Source: an uncultured Pelagibacteraceae bacterium (GTDB lineage Bacteria > Pseudomonadota > Alphaproteobacteria > Pelagibacterales > Pelagibacteraceae). From it: a DNA stretch of 64,000 bases. The stretch spans positions 24,239 to 88,238 of the forward strand of contig CACCPE010000003.1 in assembly GCA_902547825.1 (NCBI GenBank). Reading direction: 5' to 3'. The position numbers and the translations under genes were made by a program. Below the pieces are notes generated by a model, which was not told the origin of the DNA, made no database searches, and saw only the letters and a list, made by a program, of their open reading frames with translations. Position 1 is the first letter of the stretch, and every line of letters begins with the position of its first letter. Shown here in pieces: positions 25,352 through 36,596 of this stretch.

Positions 25352-26532
25352 TAAGCTACTAAAGAACCAACCTTATCATTCATACTATCGTACATAGATA
25401 TGATTGGTTTGTCACTTAATTCATGAATTTCATTTGAGTAAAAACCATTGAAGTTTGTTCTAAAGGTAAGACTGTAAGCACCTAACTGACCTAGTTCTAT
25501 ATAATCTCCTTCTTTAATATTATTTGGTAACAAAAAAGGACCTTTCATATAATCTAACCCATCACAAGTAGGTCCAAAAAAACTGAAGGCAGTAAGCTTT
25601 TTTGACTGAACTCTTCCATCTGTAATCATTTTTGACGGTAAAATAAAATTTGGTGCACCTGCATCAAATAAAGATCCATAAGTTCCATCATTGATATAAA
25701 GATTATTTTTTTTTCTTAAAATAACTTTAACAATTGTAGACCCGCTCTCCGCTACAAGAGACCTTCCTGGCTCACAGATTATTTCAGGCAATTTTTTAAG
25801 TTTTAAATTGATAAGTTCTCTTTTAATTTCATCCATGTAATTAATTAATGGTTCAGGATTTAGATCTGGATAAACAGAAGGGAAACCACCACCGACATTG
25901 ATTGTGTTTGGGATTATCTTTGTCTTTTTAATGATATTTCCTATTTCACGTATACCCTTTGAGTAAGAAATTTTATGCATACATTGAGAACCAACGTGAA
26001 AACTTATTCCAAGTTTTCTTGAATGCTCATTACATAATCTCACTAAGCCCAAAGCTTCAGATGGAAGAGCACCAAATTTTCTTGATAAATCAATTTCTGC
26101 ATGTTCATTCGAAATGGCAATTCTTACGAATAATTCTAAATCTTTAGCCTGTTTAGTTGCATCTAAAATCTTTCTTAACTCATCTTTACTATCCAGAGAG
26201 AAACTTTTGACACCGTAGTCAAAGTAAGCTGAAGAAATACTATTTTTACTTTTAATAGTATGCATGAAGTGTAACTTAGAATCTGATTTAATTTTTTTAA
26301 TAATCTTAATTTCATTTAAAGAAGCGACATCAAACTCATTAATGCCATTATTAATTATTTGTTTAATAATTTTTTCGTTTGGATTTGTTTTTACGGCATA
26401 GAGTATTTTTCCAGGAAAATTCTCTTTAAAAAATTTTACAGATTTTTTAATCTCGTTTAGCCGTATGCAGTATACGGGGTAATCTGGTTGTAATGAGTTA
26501 ACTAATTCGTTAACTGTTTTAAATTTTCCCAT
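25351..26532 (-). CDS. Alanine-racemase-fold ornithine/lysine-type decarboxylase
   Basis: YAVKTNPNEKIIKQIINNG (PLP Lys), SFHVGSQC, GGGFPSVYPD, GPTCDGLDYM. Confidence 0.85.
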   Translation of the reverse strand: MGKFKTVNELVNSLQPDYPVYCIRLNEIKKSVKFFKENFPGKILYAVKTNPNEKIIKQIINNGINEFDVASLNEIKIIKKIKSDSKLHFMHTIKSKNSISSAYFDYGVKSFSLDSKDELRKILDATKQAKDLELFVRIAISNEHAEIDLSRKFGALPSEALGLVRLCNEHSRKLGISFHVGSQCMHKISYSKGIREIGNIIKKTKIIPNTINVGGGFPSVYPDLNPEPLINYMDEIKRELINLKLKKLPEIICEPGRSLVAESGSTIVKVILRKKNNLYINDGTYGSLFDAGAPNFILPSKMITDGRVQSKKLTAFSFFGPTCDGLDYMKGPFLLPNNIKEGDYIELGQLGAYSLTFRTNFNGFYSNEIHELSDKPIISMYDSMNDKVGSLVA

Positions 26533-26692
26533 TTCATGTGTCCCTCACGTTAAATTACACAAAGATTTTTTAAAAAATTTAATAAAAAAAACCTTATTAT
26601 TTGGCATATAGGGCTATTTTTACTTTATGTAAAGAAAAAAAGGACATATTTGTCGTGTTGAAATTCTTTCAATAGTGCTTATATGAACTTCT

Positions 26693-27265
26693 ATGAGAGC
26701 TCAAAAAAACGTACCTGAACAGCTAAAATTAGCAGACTTTGCTGATAAATCGTTGCTATTAGTTGATGATGACGATCCTTTAAGAGGGCGTTTAGCACGA
26801 GCTATGGAGAAGAAAGGTTTTCAGGTTAAAGAAGCCAAATCTGTTGCAGAAGGCCTAAATATTGCCAAGACAGCGCCTACAGCCTTTGCAGTCGTTGATT
26901 TAAGGTTAGAGGACGGTAATGGATTAGATGTGGTTAAGGAATTAGCTAAAACTAATAAAGAGAGCAGAATAGTAATGTTAACCGGATACGGGAATCTACC
27001 TACAGCTGTAGCGGCGGTCAAAGTTGGAGCGATAGATTATATTGCTAAACCTGTAGATGCTGACGATGTTGAAGCTGCTTTATTGGCATCTCCTGAGTCT
27101 AAAGCTAAACCACCTGAAAATCCAATGTCAGCTGATAGAGTAAAATGGGAACATATTCATCGAGTATTTGAACTTTGCAATAGAAATGTATCAGAAACAG
27201 CAAGAAGATTAAAAATGCACAGGAGAACTCTACAGAGAATTCTTTCTAAAAGATCCCCACGGTAA
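26693..27265 (+). CDS. regA: Response regulator RegA/ActR-like
   Basis: Receiver + Fis-type HTH (GNLPTAVAAVKVGAIDYIAKPVDADDVEAALL; ETARRLKMHRRTLQRILSKRSPR). Confidence 0.92.
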   Translation: MRAQKNVPEQLKLADFADKSLLLVDDDDPLRGRLARAMEKKGFQVKEAKSVAEGLNIAKTAPTAFAVVDLRLEDGNGLDVVKELAKTNKESRIVMLTGYGNLPTAVAAVKVGAIDYIAKPVDADDVEAALLASPESKAKPPENPMSADRVKWEHIHRVFELCNRNVSETARRLKMHRRTLQRILSKRSPR

Positions 27266-27267
27266 TA

Positions 27268-27819
27268 TTAAATTAATTTTCTAAATTTTTTTATTTGGTT
27301 TATTGCTAATGTAGCAATTAAAATTTTAAATAATTCTGCCATTAAAAAAGGTTGAGCTCCTAATTTAAATATTGGTTTTTCCCAGCCAATTAGACTTCCT
27401 AACCAAAGCATTCCAAAAATATAAATAAAACTTATTGCAAATGTCAATTTAAAGAAATTTTTTATTAAGTTATTATCAAATACAAATTTTCCAGCTAAAT
27501 ATACTGTTATAATAAACCCAATTAAGTAACCCATAGTTGGTCCTGCAAAATAAACCATTCCCACTCCCTTTTCAGGTGTTCCCGAAAACACAGGTAGTCC
27601 CATAATGCCTTCCAACAAGTATAAAGATATTGTAGCTACACCAAGTTTCCAACCAAAAGCTATTCCAATAAATAAAACAACAAAAGTTTGCATTGTCATT
27701 GGTACTGGGTAAAAAGGTATCTTAATTTTAGAGGAAATCGCTAATAAAATCGATCCCAATAGAGCTACAAAAATATATTTTACTAACTTTGTATAATTAA
27801 AACTTTTAACAAATTCCAT
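27268..27819 (-). CDS. bioY: BioY-family biotin transporter
   Basis: PFYPVPMTMQTFVVLFIG; GPTMGYLIGF. Confidence 0.9.
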   Translation of the reverse strand: MEFVKSFNYTKLVKYIFVALLGSILLAISSKIKIPFYPVPMTMQTFVVLFIGIAFGWKLGVATISLYLLEGIMGLPVFSGTPEKGVGMVYFAGPTMGYLIGFIITVYLAGKFVFDNNLIKNFFKLTFAISFIYIFGMLWLGSLIGWEKPIFKLGAQPFLMAELFKILIATLAINQIKKFRKLI

Positions 27820-27850
27820 AAAGATAATTTAACTTTTTTTTTATTAAAAT

Positions 27851-28780
27851 CTAGTGTTTTGTTAATTGAACAAAAACATCTTCTAAGTCACCGTCCTCCG
27901 TTGAAATATCCTCTATTTTAATATTATTTTGGTTCAAATAATTCACAATTTCTCCAAAATTTAACAAATTTTTCTCGTAAGTTACAGAAATAGAATTTTT
28001 TGATCTTATACTGAAATTTATATTTCTCATAAATAAATTCTTATTTAGATCAACATCTTTTACTTTGAAATTAATTTTTTTTGTTTTTATACGATCAAGT
28101 AATTTTTTTGTAGTATCTAATGCAACTAAATTTCCTTTGCTAATAATAGCGATCCGATCACACATTTCTTGTGCCTCGATAAGATAATGTGTTGTTAAAA
28201 TTATAGTAACTCCTTCCTTATTAAGCTGTTTTACATTTTTCCATAAGTTATTCCTCAATTCTACGTCAACTCCTGCAGTAGGTTCATCTAAAATTAAAAT
28301 TGGTGGTTGATGAACCATTGCTTTAGCAATTAGTAGGCGTCTCTTCATCCCTCCAGATAAACTTCTTGAATAAGCCTCCGCTTGATCTTCTAAAGATACC
28401 ATATTTAAAATTAGATCAGTAATCCTGTCATTTTTTGTTATACCGTATAACCCAGCTTGAAGATCTAAAAGTTTTTTAGGACTAAAAAAAGCATCTAAAT
28501 TAACTTCTTGAGGAACTATTCCTAAGGAAGCTCTTGCTTGACGTGGGTTTTGGTCTAGATCAAAACCCCATACATTTACTTTACCACTAGTTTTAATAAC
28601 TGTTCCCCCTAAGATACTCAAAAATGTTGTTTTGCCTGCACCATTGGGACCAAGCAAACCAAACACTTCACCTTGTTTAACTTTGAAATTTAATTCATTC
28701 AAAGCCCTGTTTTGTTTTTTATTTTTATAGTTAGAGTAAATCTTTGTTAGATTTTCAACAGATAGGGCAAATTTATTCAT
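27851..28780 (-). CDS. ABC transporter ATP-binding protein (multidrug/daunorubicin-type)
   Basis: Walker A GPNGAGKTT, signature RSLSGGMKRRLLIAKAM, Walker B ILILDEPTAGVD. Confidence 0.9.
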   Translation of the reverse strand: MNKFALSVENLTKIYSNYKNKKQNRALNELNFKVKQGEVFGLLGPNGAGKTTFLSILGGTVIKTSGKVNVWGFDLDQNPRQARASLGIVPQEVNLDAFFSPKKLLDLQAGLYGITKNDRITDLILNMVSLEDQAEAYSRSLSGGMKRRLLIAKAMVHQPPILILDEPTAGVDVELRNNLWKNVKQLNKEGVTIILTTHYLIEAQEMCDRIAIISKGNLVALDTTKKLLDRIKTKKINFKVKDVDLNKNLFMRNINFSIRSKNSISVTYEKNLLNFGEIVNYLNQNNIKIEDISTEDGDLEDVFVQLTKH

Positions 28781-28822
28781 ACTTTTTTATTAATCAATAA
28801 GAATTCAATGTAATATGTATAT

Positions 28823-31585
28823 ATGAGTTCAATAAAAAAAACAGATCATTTTTATCTAGTTGATGGTTCAGGATATATTTTTAGAGCGTATTATGCACTA
28901 CCTCCGTTATCAAGAAAAAGTGATGGTCTTCCAACAGGGGCTGTTAGTGGTTTCTGCTCTATGTTATTTAAATTATTGGAAGATGTGAGATCCGATGACT
29001 CCAAAAATAAGCCTACTCATTTTGCAGTAATATTTGACTCCGCTAGAAAAAATTTTAGAAATGAAATTTATAGTGATTACAAAGCTAATAGAGATGAAGC
29101 GCCAGATGATCTTGCTCCACAATTTGAATATATAAGAAAATCTGTAGAGGCTTTTAATTTACCGTCAATAGAACTTTTAAATTATGAAGCGGACGATTTA
29201 ATAGCTACTTATTCAAAAATAATTACTGAAGTCGGTGCAAAAGTTACAGTGATATCTTCAGACAAAGATTTGATGCAATTAGTTTCGAATAAAGTTAGAA
29301 TGTTTGATCCAATGAAAAGTAAAATAATTGGAGAAAAAGAAGTTGTAGAAAAATTTGGTGTGAAGCCAGAACAAGTAATAGATGTTCAGTCGTTAGCTGG
29401 AGACACATCTGATAACATACCTGGAGTGCCCGGAATAGGTATCAAAACAGCCTCAGAACTTATCAATAAATATAGAAATTTAGATAACTTAATTAAAAAA
29501 GCCACAGAAATAACTCAAAAAAAAAGAAGAGAAACTTTAATAGAAAATAAGGATAAAGCATATCTAAGTAAGAAATTAGTTACTTTAAAAGATGATGTGC
29601 CAATAAAAAATAATCCAGCAGAATTTATAATAAAATCGATTAATAAAGAAAAACTTTATAATTTTTTAAGAGAAATGGAGTTTAATAGATTGCTAAGCCA
29701 GGCAATCAGTTTTTATGGAGAGCCGGGAAAAAAAATTTTAAATACTGGCACGAAAATTAATAATTTTTCAAAAATTGATACCAAAAAATATAAAAAAATT
29801 ATTCAAGAAAAAGATTTAGATAAATTAATCAATGTTTTAAACGAAAAGAGCATTATCTCAGTAGACACTGAAACTTCCTCTTTAAACCCACAAGAAGCAG
29901 AAATAATTGGTATATCACTTAGCTATGATCAAAGTGCTTCTTTTTATATTCCTATTGCACATAAAAATACAACAAACTTGAAATTAGATATAGTTATTAC
30001 TAAGTTAAAAAAAATTTTTGAAGATCCTAGTATTAAAAAAGTCGGTCAAAACATAAAGTACGATTACATTATTCTAAAAAAATATGGGGTCGAACTTGAA
30101 TCAATTGAAGATACAATGCTTCTCTCATACACACTTGATGCAGGAAATAATCGGCATAATATGGATACATTAGCAGAATTACACCTAGGACATAATACAA
30201 TCAAATATAAAGACTTGGTAGGTTCAGGAAAAAAACAATTGAAATTCGCTGAAGTTGATTTGGATAAAGCAACAGCTTACGCTGCAGAAGATGCAGATGT
30301 AACTTTAAGACTGTATGAAATTCTTTCTAAAAGAGTTGAAAATGAGAAACTTAACAAAATCTACGAAATTTTTGAAAAACCAATGATCAAAATATTATCA
30401 AAATTAGAGACCAATGGTATTAAAGTTGATGATAATTATTTAAAGACATTATCAAAAAAATTCCAAACTAGATTGGTAAAAATAGAAAAAGAAATCTATA
30501 AGATATCTGGAAAAGATTTCAATATTGGTTCTCCAAAACAACTTGGTGAAATTATTTATAACGATTTAAAAATTGCTAAATTAAAGAAAACTAAAAAAGG
30601 CAGTTTAGCTACAAACGCAAAAATATTGGAGGATCTTGCTCTTTCCGGTCATAAGTTTCCTAATTTAATTTTAGAGTGGAGGCAGGTTTCTAAATTAAAA
30701 AGTACTTATACTGATGCACTTCAAGATCATATTAGTAAAAAAACCAAAAGAGTTCATACTTCATTTCTTTTAGCAGCAACAAATACTGGTAGATTAGCAT
30801 CTAGTGATCCAAATCTACAAAACATTCCAATAAAAACACTCGATGGAAAAGAAATAAGGAAAGCTTTTATTGCTGAAAAGAATAGTGTCCTTATTTCAGC
30901 AGATTACAATCAGATAGAAATGAGAATTCTTGCAGATATAGCAGATGTGAAAGAGTTAAAAAAAGCTTTTAAAAACAATCAAGATATTCATAGCCTCACC
31001 GCTAGCCAAGTTTTTGATATACCAATTAATAAAGTTTCTGAAGATCAAAGAAGAAAAGCAAAAGCAATAAATTTTGGTATAATTTATGGTATTACACAAT
31101 ATGGACTAGCTAAACAAATATCAGTTTCTAATGAAGATGCTCAAGAATTTATTAATTCATATTTTAAAAAATTCCCTGAGATAAAAGATTATATGCAAAC
31201 AACTGTAAAAAGTTGCAGGAAACAAGGTTATGTTACAAATATTTTTGGAAGAAGAATACATTTAAGAGGTATTAATGATAAAAATTTTAGTGTTAGAAGT
31301 TTCCAAGAAAGAGCTGCTATTAATGCACCAATACAAGGATCTGCAGCTGATATAATTAGGTTGGCAATGATAAAAATTGACAATACTTTAAAAAAAAAAC
31401 AGGCAAATATGTTGCTTCAAATTCATGACGAATTAATTTTTGAGTGCTTAAAAGCTAATGAAAACAATGTAAAGAAAATTATCAAAGAAGCGATGGTATC
31501 TGTTTCAACCTCAGAACATCACATGTTTTCAATTCCTTTAGAGGTAAATATAAGCTCTGGAAATAACTGGGGAGAGGCTCATTAA
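28823..31585 (+). CDS. polA: DNA polymerase I with 5' nuclease, 3'-5' exonuclease and polymerase domains
   Basis: SVDTETSSLNP exo motif; SADYNQIEMRILA; QIHDELIFE. Confidence 0.97.
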   Translation: MSSIKKTDHFYLVDGSGYIFRAYYALPPLSRKSDGLPTGAVSGFCSMLFKLLEDVRSDDSKNKPTHFAVIFDSARKNFRNEIYSDYKANRDEAPDDLAPQFEYIRKSVEAFNLPSIELLNYEADDLIATYSKIITEVGAKVTVISSDKDLMQLVSNKVRMFDPMKSKIIGEKEVVEKFGVKPEQVIDVQSLAGDTSDNIPGVPGIGIKTASELINKYRNLDNLIKKATEITQKKRRETLIENKDKAYLSKKLVTLKDDVPIKNNPAEFIIKSINKEKLYNFLREMEFNRLLSQAISFYGEPGKKILNTGTKINNFSKIDTKKYKKIIQEKDLDKLINVLNEKSIISVDTETSSLNPQEAEIIGISLSYDQSASFYIPIAHKNTTNLKLDIVITKLKKIFEDPSIKKVGQNIKYDYIILKKYGVELESIEDTMLLSYTLDAGNNRHNMDTLAELHLGHNTIKYKDLVGSGKKQLKFAEVDLDKATAYAAEDADVTLRLYEILSKRVENEKLNKIYEIFEKPMIKILSKLETNGIKVDDNYLKTLSKKFQTRLVKIEKEIYKISGKDFNIGSPKQLGEIIYNDLKIAKLKKTKKGSLATNAKILEDLALSGHKFPNLILEWRQVSKLKSTYTDALQDHISKKTKRVHTSFLLAATNTGRLASSDPNLQNIPIKTLDGKEIRKAFIAEKNSVLISADYNQIEMRILADIADVKELKKAFKNNQDIHSLTASQVFDIPINKVSEDQRRKAKAINFGIIYGITQYGLAKQISVSNEDAQEFINSYFKKFPEIKDYMQTTVKSCRKQGYVTNIFGRRIHLRGINDKNFSVRSFQERAAINAPIQGSAADIIRLAMIKIDNTLKKKQANMLLQIHDELIFECLKANENNVKKIIKEAMVSVSTSEHHMFSIPLEVNISSGNNWGEAH

Positions 31586-31623
31586 CGCCTAAATTTTGAC
31601 ATTAATATCTTGAAAATAAAATT

Positions 31624-32322
31624 ATGGTACACACAATAGCTTTAGTCGATGACGACAGAAACATACTTACTGGAATAAGTATGGCTTTAGAGAGAGAAGG
31701 TTTCAAAGTTCAGACTTACATTGATGGAGAGTCTGCTTTAGTTGGTCTTTCCAGAAACCCGCCTGATTTAGCAGTTCTAGATATCAAAATGCCAAGAATG
31801 GATGGAGAAGAACTTTTAAAAAAATTAAAAAAGAAAATGTCTATTCCAATTATATTTTTGACATCAAAGGACGAGGAAGTAGATGAATTATTAGGATTGA
31901 AATTAGGCGCTGATGACTTTGTAAAAAAATCAGGGGGCTTTTCAACAAAAGTTTTGATTGAAAGAATCAGAGTTCAATTAAGAAAAAAAACAAATGTAAT
32001 TGATGATACAAAAAATATTATTTCTCATGGAAAGCTGAAGTTAGATCCAGCTCAGCTTGAGTGTGAATGGAATGGTAAATCTTTGCCGGATAAGTTAACA
32101 ACTACGGAATTTTTGATAGTAAAGGAATTGGCGAAAAGACCTGGAGTTATTAAGGAAAGAGCTCATCTTATGGATATAGCATATAAGGAAAATACAGAAA
32201 TTGAGGACAGAACGATTGACAGTCATGTGAAAAGGATAAGAAAAAAGTTCAAAAAGGTAGATGAAAAATTTTCAGCGATTGAAACTAGATATGGAAGCGG
32301 GTATAGATGGAATGTTAGTTAA
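31624..32322 (+). CDS. chvI: Response regulator ChvI-like
   Basis: Receiver + OmpR winged helix; adjacent to ChvG-type kinase. Confidence 0.85.
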   Translation: MVHTIALVDDDRNILTGISMALEREGFKVQTYIDGESALVGLSRNPPDLAVLDIKMPRMDGEELLKKLKKKMSIPIIFLTSKDEEVDELLGLKLGADDFVKKSGGFSTKVLIERIRVQLRKKTNVIDDTKNIISHGKLKLDPAQLECEWNGKSLPDKLTTTEFLIVKELAKRPGVIKERAHLMDIAYKENTEIEDRTIDSHVKRIRKKFKKVDEKFSAIETRYGSGYRWNVS

Positions 32323-33845
32323 TGAAACCGAGAAAAACAGCATCAATATTAAAAAAATTCTTACTATTTAATTTAACAACTTTTTCTATATTAGGCTTAT
32401 TTACTATATTTTATTTAAAAGCTATTCAACCAAATCTAATCAAAGATAGAGCAGAAGATCATAAAATTATAATTAGCAATACAATTGATCATTTAAAGAG
32501 GCTTAATGTAGATTATAGCGCAGATGGCATTAGAACCTTTTTACTTTCAACAAGATTTTTATTTCAAAGTTTAGATAGAGTCCAATTTTATGACCTTTCT
32601 GGTAAACTCATAGGAGATACGAATATTTTAGATTTAGATCAAAGTGTCTTTTCAAAATCTGATGAAATCATCGAGGAAAGCATAGACGGTACGAAATCAA
32701 AAATTGATACTGATCTAATGGTTAGAGATAAAAAAGAAATTAATAATATTAAAAAAATATTAGATGAAAAATACGAAAATAAACCGCTAACACTCTCAGA
32801 AACTGATAAAAATAATTTTTTTGTCAAAACTTTAAGCGATGTAAATCTAGAGGATGAAAAAATTGGTTACATCCTAGTTTCAGAGCAAGCAAATGATATA
32901 TTAAACGCAGTAAAAGAAAGAAAAGATTTCATCCTAAGAACAGTTTTTGCTGTTGCTCTAGTAATTTTGATTTTTTCAATGTTTCTCAACAAGTATATTC
33001 TTAAACCAATAGGCTTACTAGTAAAATACAGTGACTCAATTAAAAGTAAATCTTCAGAAAGTATAAACATAAAAAAAGCTTTTATTAGGGATGATGAAAT
33101 TGGAAAATTAACAACGTCTATAGATGAGATGACAAAAGATTTACAACACAGAACGAATAGGGCTGAAACATTTTCTAACGATTTAGCACACGAAATAAGG
33201 AATCCGCTAGCCTCTTTAAAAAGCGCGTCTGAATTACTAGACAAGACAACAGAGAAAAGCGAAAGTGAAAAGCTACTTAAAATTATTAACCACGATGTAG
33301 AAAGAATAGAAAGATTAATTACTGACTACTCACAAATGCTAAAAGATGAGGCCTCACTATCGAGAGAGAAAATGAGCAAGATTAATTTAATAGAAGTTAT
33401 AAATAATGTTGTGGATGATTTTAAACAAGACCTAAGTAATCAGAACAAAAACATAGAAATAAATATTAAAGAAAAAATAAGTTCTAAAAATGGAAAATAT
33501 ATATTAGGTATCGAAAATAGATTAGAGCAAGTAATTGCAAACTTATTAGACAATTCTATTTCATTTAGTCAAGATGACCAAAAAATTGAAATAAGCATTG
33601 AGGAAACAACAAAAAACCTTGTAATGACAGTAAAAGATGAGGGACCAGGATTTTCAGAAACGTCGCCACAAAAGATCTTCAAGCGTTTTTACAGTAATAG
33701 GCCAAAAAGCTTTGGAAAGCACTCAGGTTTAGGTCTTAATATAGTCAAAAATATTGTTGAACTTCATAAAGGTACCATAGCAGCTTCAAATAGACTAAAT
33801 ACTAAAGGTGCTCAAGTGGAAGTGCTACTTCCTAAATTTTCTTAG
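32322..33845 (+). CDS. chvG: Sensor histidine kinase ChvG-like
   Basis: Two TM, HAMP, LAHEIRNPLASLKSASELL, HATPase (FYSNRPKSFGKHSGLGLNIVKNIV). Confidence 0.87.
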   Translation: MKPRKTASILKKFLLFNLTTFSILGLFTIFYLKAIQPNLIKDRAEDHKIIISNTIDHLKRLNVDYSADGIRTFLLSTRFLFQSLDRVQFYDLSGKLIGDTNILDLDQSVFSKSDEIIEESIDGTKSKIDTDLMVRDKKEINNIKKILDEKYENKPLTLSETDKNNFFVKTLSDVNLEDEKIGYILVSEQANDILNAVKERKDFILRTVFAVALVILIFSMFLNKYILKPIGLLVKYSDSIKSKSSESINIKKAFIRDDEIGKLTTSIDEMTKDLQHRTNRAETFSNDLAHEIRNPLASLKSASELLDKTTEKSESEKLLKIINHDVERIERLITDYSQMLKDEASLSREKMSKINLIEVINNVVDDFKQDLSNQNKNIEINIKEKISSKNGKYILGIENRLEQVIANLLDNSISFSQDDQKIEISIEETTKNLVMTVKDEGPGFSETSPQKIFKRFYSNRPKSFGKHSGLGLNIVKNIVELHKGTIAASNRLNTKGAQVEVLLPKFS

Positions 33846-33893
33846 TGTTCTTTCTTGATAAGATAAGCTTATATTGATATTAACAAACTCAAA

Positions 33894-35183
33894 ATGGGAG
33901 AAGATTATAAAGTAAAAGATATAAGCCTAGCTGACTTTGGTAGAAAGGAAATTTCTATAGCTGAGTCAGAAATGCCAGGGTTAATGGCGCTTAGAAAAGA
34001 ATATAAAGGAAAAAAACCTTTAAAAGGTGCCAAAATCTTAGGTTGTTTGCATATGACAATCCAAACTGCGGTTTTAATTGAGACTCTCGTTGATCTAGGA
34101 GCAGAGGTAAGGTGGTCATCTTGTAATATTTTTTCTACTCAAGATCATGCTGCGGCAGCTATAGCTAAAGCAGGTATACCGGTGTTTGCTTGGAAAGGCG
34201 AAACCGAGGAAGAGTATTGGTGGTGTGTAAAACAAACTATAGAGGGTAAAAAAGATTGGAAACCTAACATGATTTTGGATGATGGAGGAGATCTTACTGG
34301 TTTAATGCATAAAGATTATAAAGATATGTTAAAGGGTGTTAAAGGAATTTCAGAGGAGACAACGACTGGAGTGTTAGCGCTTAAAAAAATGGAGTCAAAT
34401 AAACAATTAATGGTTCCTGCATTCAATGTAAATGATTCAGTGACTAAATCAAAATTTGACAATTTATACGGATGCAGAGAGAGTTTAGTCGATGGAATTA
34501 AGAGAGCCACGGATGTAATGATGTCAGGAAAAGTAGCAGTTGTTGCAGGTTTTGGAGATGTTGGTAAAGGCAGTGCCGCTTCCTTACGTCAAGCAGGCGC
34601 AAGAGTGATGGTAACAGAAACAGACCCTATTTGTGCATTACAAGCAGCAATGGAAGGCTATGAAGTAGTTTTGATGGATGACGCAATAAAAGATGCAGAT
34701 ATTGTTGTAACCGCTACTGGAAATAAAGACATAGTAACAGCAGATCATATGAGAAACATGAAAGATAGAGCCATCTTATGTAATATAGGTCATTTTGATA
34801 ACGAGATTCAAGTTGAGGCATTAAAAAATTACAAATGGGATGAAATAAAACCGCAAGTACACGAAATAGAATTACCTAGTAAAAAAAGAATAATTCTTTT
34901 AGCAGAAGGAAGACTAGTTAATTTAGGATGTGCTACAGGGCATCCTAGTTTTGTTATGAGTGCTTCATTTACAAATCAAGTAATAGCCCAAATTGAATTA
35001 TGGAACAACTCAGATAAGTATGAGAAGAAAGTTTATGTGCTTCCAAAACATCTTGATGAAAAAGTTGCCATGCTTCATTTAGAGAAAGTAGGAGCAAAAT
35101 TAACAAAAATGTCAAAAGAGCAAGCAGATTATATTAGCGTTAAACCATCAGGACCTTTTAAACCAGATACTTACCGCTACTAA
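33894..35183 (+). CDS. ahcY: Adenosylhomocysteinase
   Basis: Full-length SAHase ([19 protein letters not shown]-terminal KPDTYRY). Confidence 0.97.
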   Translation: MGEDYKVKDISLADFGRKEISIAESEMPGLMALRKEYKGKKPLKGAKILGCLHMTIQTAVLIETLVDLGAEVRWSSCNIFSTQDHAAAAIAKAGIPVFAWKGETEEEYWWCVKQTIEGKKDWKPNMILDDGGDLTGLMHKDYKDMLKGVKGISEETTTGVLALKKMESNKQLMVPAFNVNDSVTKSKFDNLYGCRESLVDGIKRATDVMMSGKVAVVAGFGDVGKGSAASLRQAGARVMVTETDPICALQAAMEGYEVVLMDDAIKDADIVVTATGNKDIVTADHMRNMKDRAILCNIGHFDNEIQVEALKNYKWDEIKPQVHEIELPSKKRIILLAEGRLVNLGCATGHPSFVMSASFTNQVIAQIELWNNSDKYEKKVYVLPKHLDEKVAMLHLEKVGAKLTKMSKEQADYISVKPSGPFKPDTYRY

Positions 35184-35194
35184 AACAGTAGCTA

Positions 35195-35644
35195 ATGATT
35201 GTTAAATCCTTAGAACATTTAAACTCTTTATCAAAAAAAGTTGCAGATCAACTAATAAAAAACGACTGTATTTTTTTAATTGGTGAAATTGGTGTAGGAA
35301 AAACTACCTTTACAAGATATTTGATAAATTACTTACAAGAAAAAAATGGAAAAAAGATAACAGAAGTACTCAGCCCTACTTTTAATTTACTTTATGAGTA
35401 TGATTTAAGAAACATTAAAATTATGCATTATGATCTTTACAGAATAGTAGATACAAAAGAATTAAAACATTTAGGCATCTTTTCAGATAAACAAGAAGCA
35501 ATTAAAATTATAGAGTGGCCACAACTTATTAATATTCCATTAATTGATAAGTTAGAAGTACATTTAGATTACGTTAAAAATGAAAATGAAAGAGAGATAA
35601 AATTCAAGGGTGCAGACAGGTGGAAAATTTTAAATGAATTATAA
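35195..35644 (+). CDS. tsaE: tRNA t6A biosynthesis ATPase TsaE
   Basis: GEIGVGKTTFTRYL; SPTFNLLYEY; HYDLYR; IIEWPQ. Confidence 0.92.
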   Translation: MIVKSLEHLNSLSKKVADQLIKNDCIFLIGEIGVGKTTFTRYLINYLQEKNGKKITEVLSPTFNLLYEYDLRNIKIMHYDLYRIVDTKELKHLGIFSDKQEAIKIIEWPQLINIPLIDKLEVHLDYVKNENEREIKFKGADRWKILNEL

Positions 35645-36596
35645 ACTTAAAAAGATCTCAGGAGATGCTTCGTTTCGGGAATTTTATAGATTACAAAAAG
35701 GCAAAAAAACCTCCATTATTGTTCAAGCTAGAAAAGAAAAATTTAAAAACTTAATTATATATTCTGCAGTAAACAACATTTTGAGAAAACATAAAATTTA
35801 TGCGCCAAAATTACTCCAAAATTATTATGAGGATAACATAATTGAGATAACTGATTTAGGAAAAAAATCATTTTATGATCTTGTAATCAAGAAAAAAAAT
35901 AAACTGAATTATTACAAAGATTTAATTAAGTTAATCATAAAATTACAAAACATAAAGCTTAAGAAAACTTATCGTTTAGAAAAATTTAAAGTCACTTTTG
36001 ATACATATACATTGAAAAATCTTCATAAAGAATCAGATTTATTTTTCGATTGGTATTTAAAATATTCTTTGAAAAGAGCAAAAATTAAAAAATTAAAAAA
36101 TATTTTAAAAAAAGAATTAAATGAAATATACAAAAAGATTTATTTTACAAAAAATGTTTTCGTTCATAGAGATTTTCATGCTTCAAATATTATGGTTTAT
36201 AAAGATAATTACTGGTTAATAGATAGCCAAGATATGATAATCGGTAATCCTTTATATGATGTCGCTTCTTTAATAGATGATGTTAGAATTAAATTACCTT
36301 CACACATTCAGGAAAAATTATTCAATTATTATTATAGAACTTCAAAGATAAAAAAAGAAAAATATGAAAATTTAAAAAACGATTTTGATATATTATCTGT
36401 TCAAAGAAATTTAAAAATTTTAGGAATCTTCGTGAGACTTTATATAAGAGATGGTAAATCTAATTATCTCAAATATTTACCCTACACTTGGAGCTTAATT
36501 GAGAAACGGCTTAAAAATCCTGTGTTTGGAAATTTAAATTATTTATTCAAAAAATATTTAAAAATCAAAACTTTAAAAAGAATTCGTAATTTATGA
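35634..36596 (+). CDS. Sugar (cell-wall recycling) kinase, AmgK-like phosphotransferase
   Basis: FVHRDFHASNIMV and LIDSQDMIIGNPLYDVASL; followed by MurU-like gene. Confidence 0.75.
   Translation: MNYKLKKISGDASFREFYRLQKGKKTSIIVQARKEKFKNLIIYSAVNNILRKHKIYAPKLLQNYYEDNIIEITDLGKKSFYDLVIKKKNKLNYYKDLIKLIIKLQNIKLKKTYRLEKFKVTFDTYTLKNLHKESDLFFDWYLKYSLKRAKIKKLKNILKKELNEIYKKIYFTKNVFVHRDFHASNIMVYKDNYWLIDSQDMIIGNPLYDVASLIDDVRIKLPSHIQEKLFNYYYRTSKIKKEKYENLKNDFDILSVQRNLKILGIFVRLYIRDGKSNYLKYLPYTWSLIEKRLKNPVFGNLNYLFKKYLKIKTLKRIRNL

Noticed and set aside
26658-26672. TTGAAA-TTC-TTTCAA inverted repeat upstream of regA
   Set aside because: Short and AT-rich, single copy; could be chance, kept only as a note.
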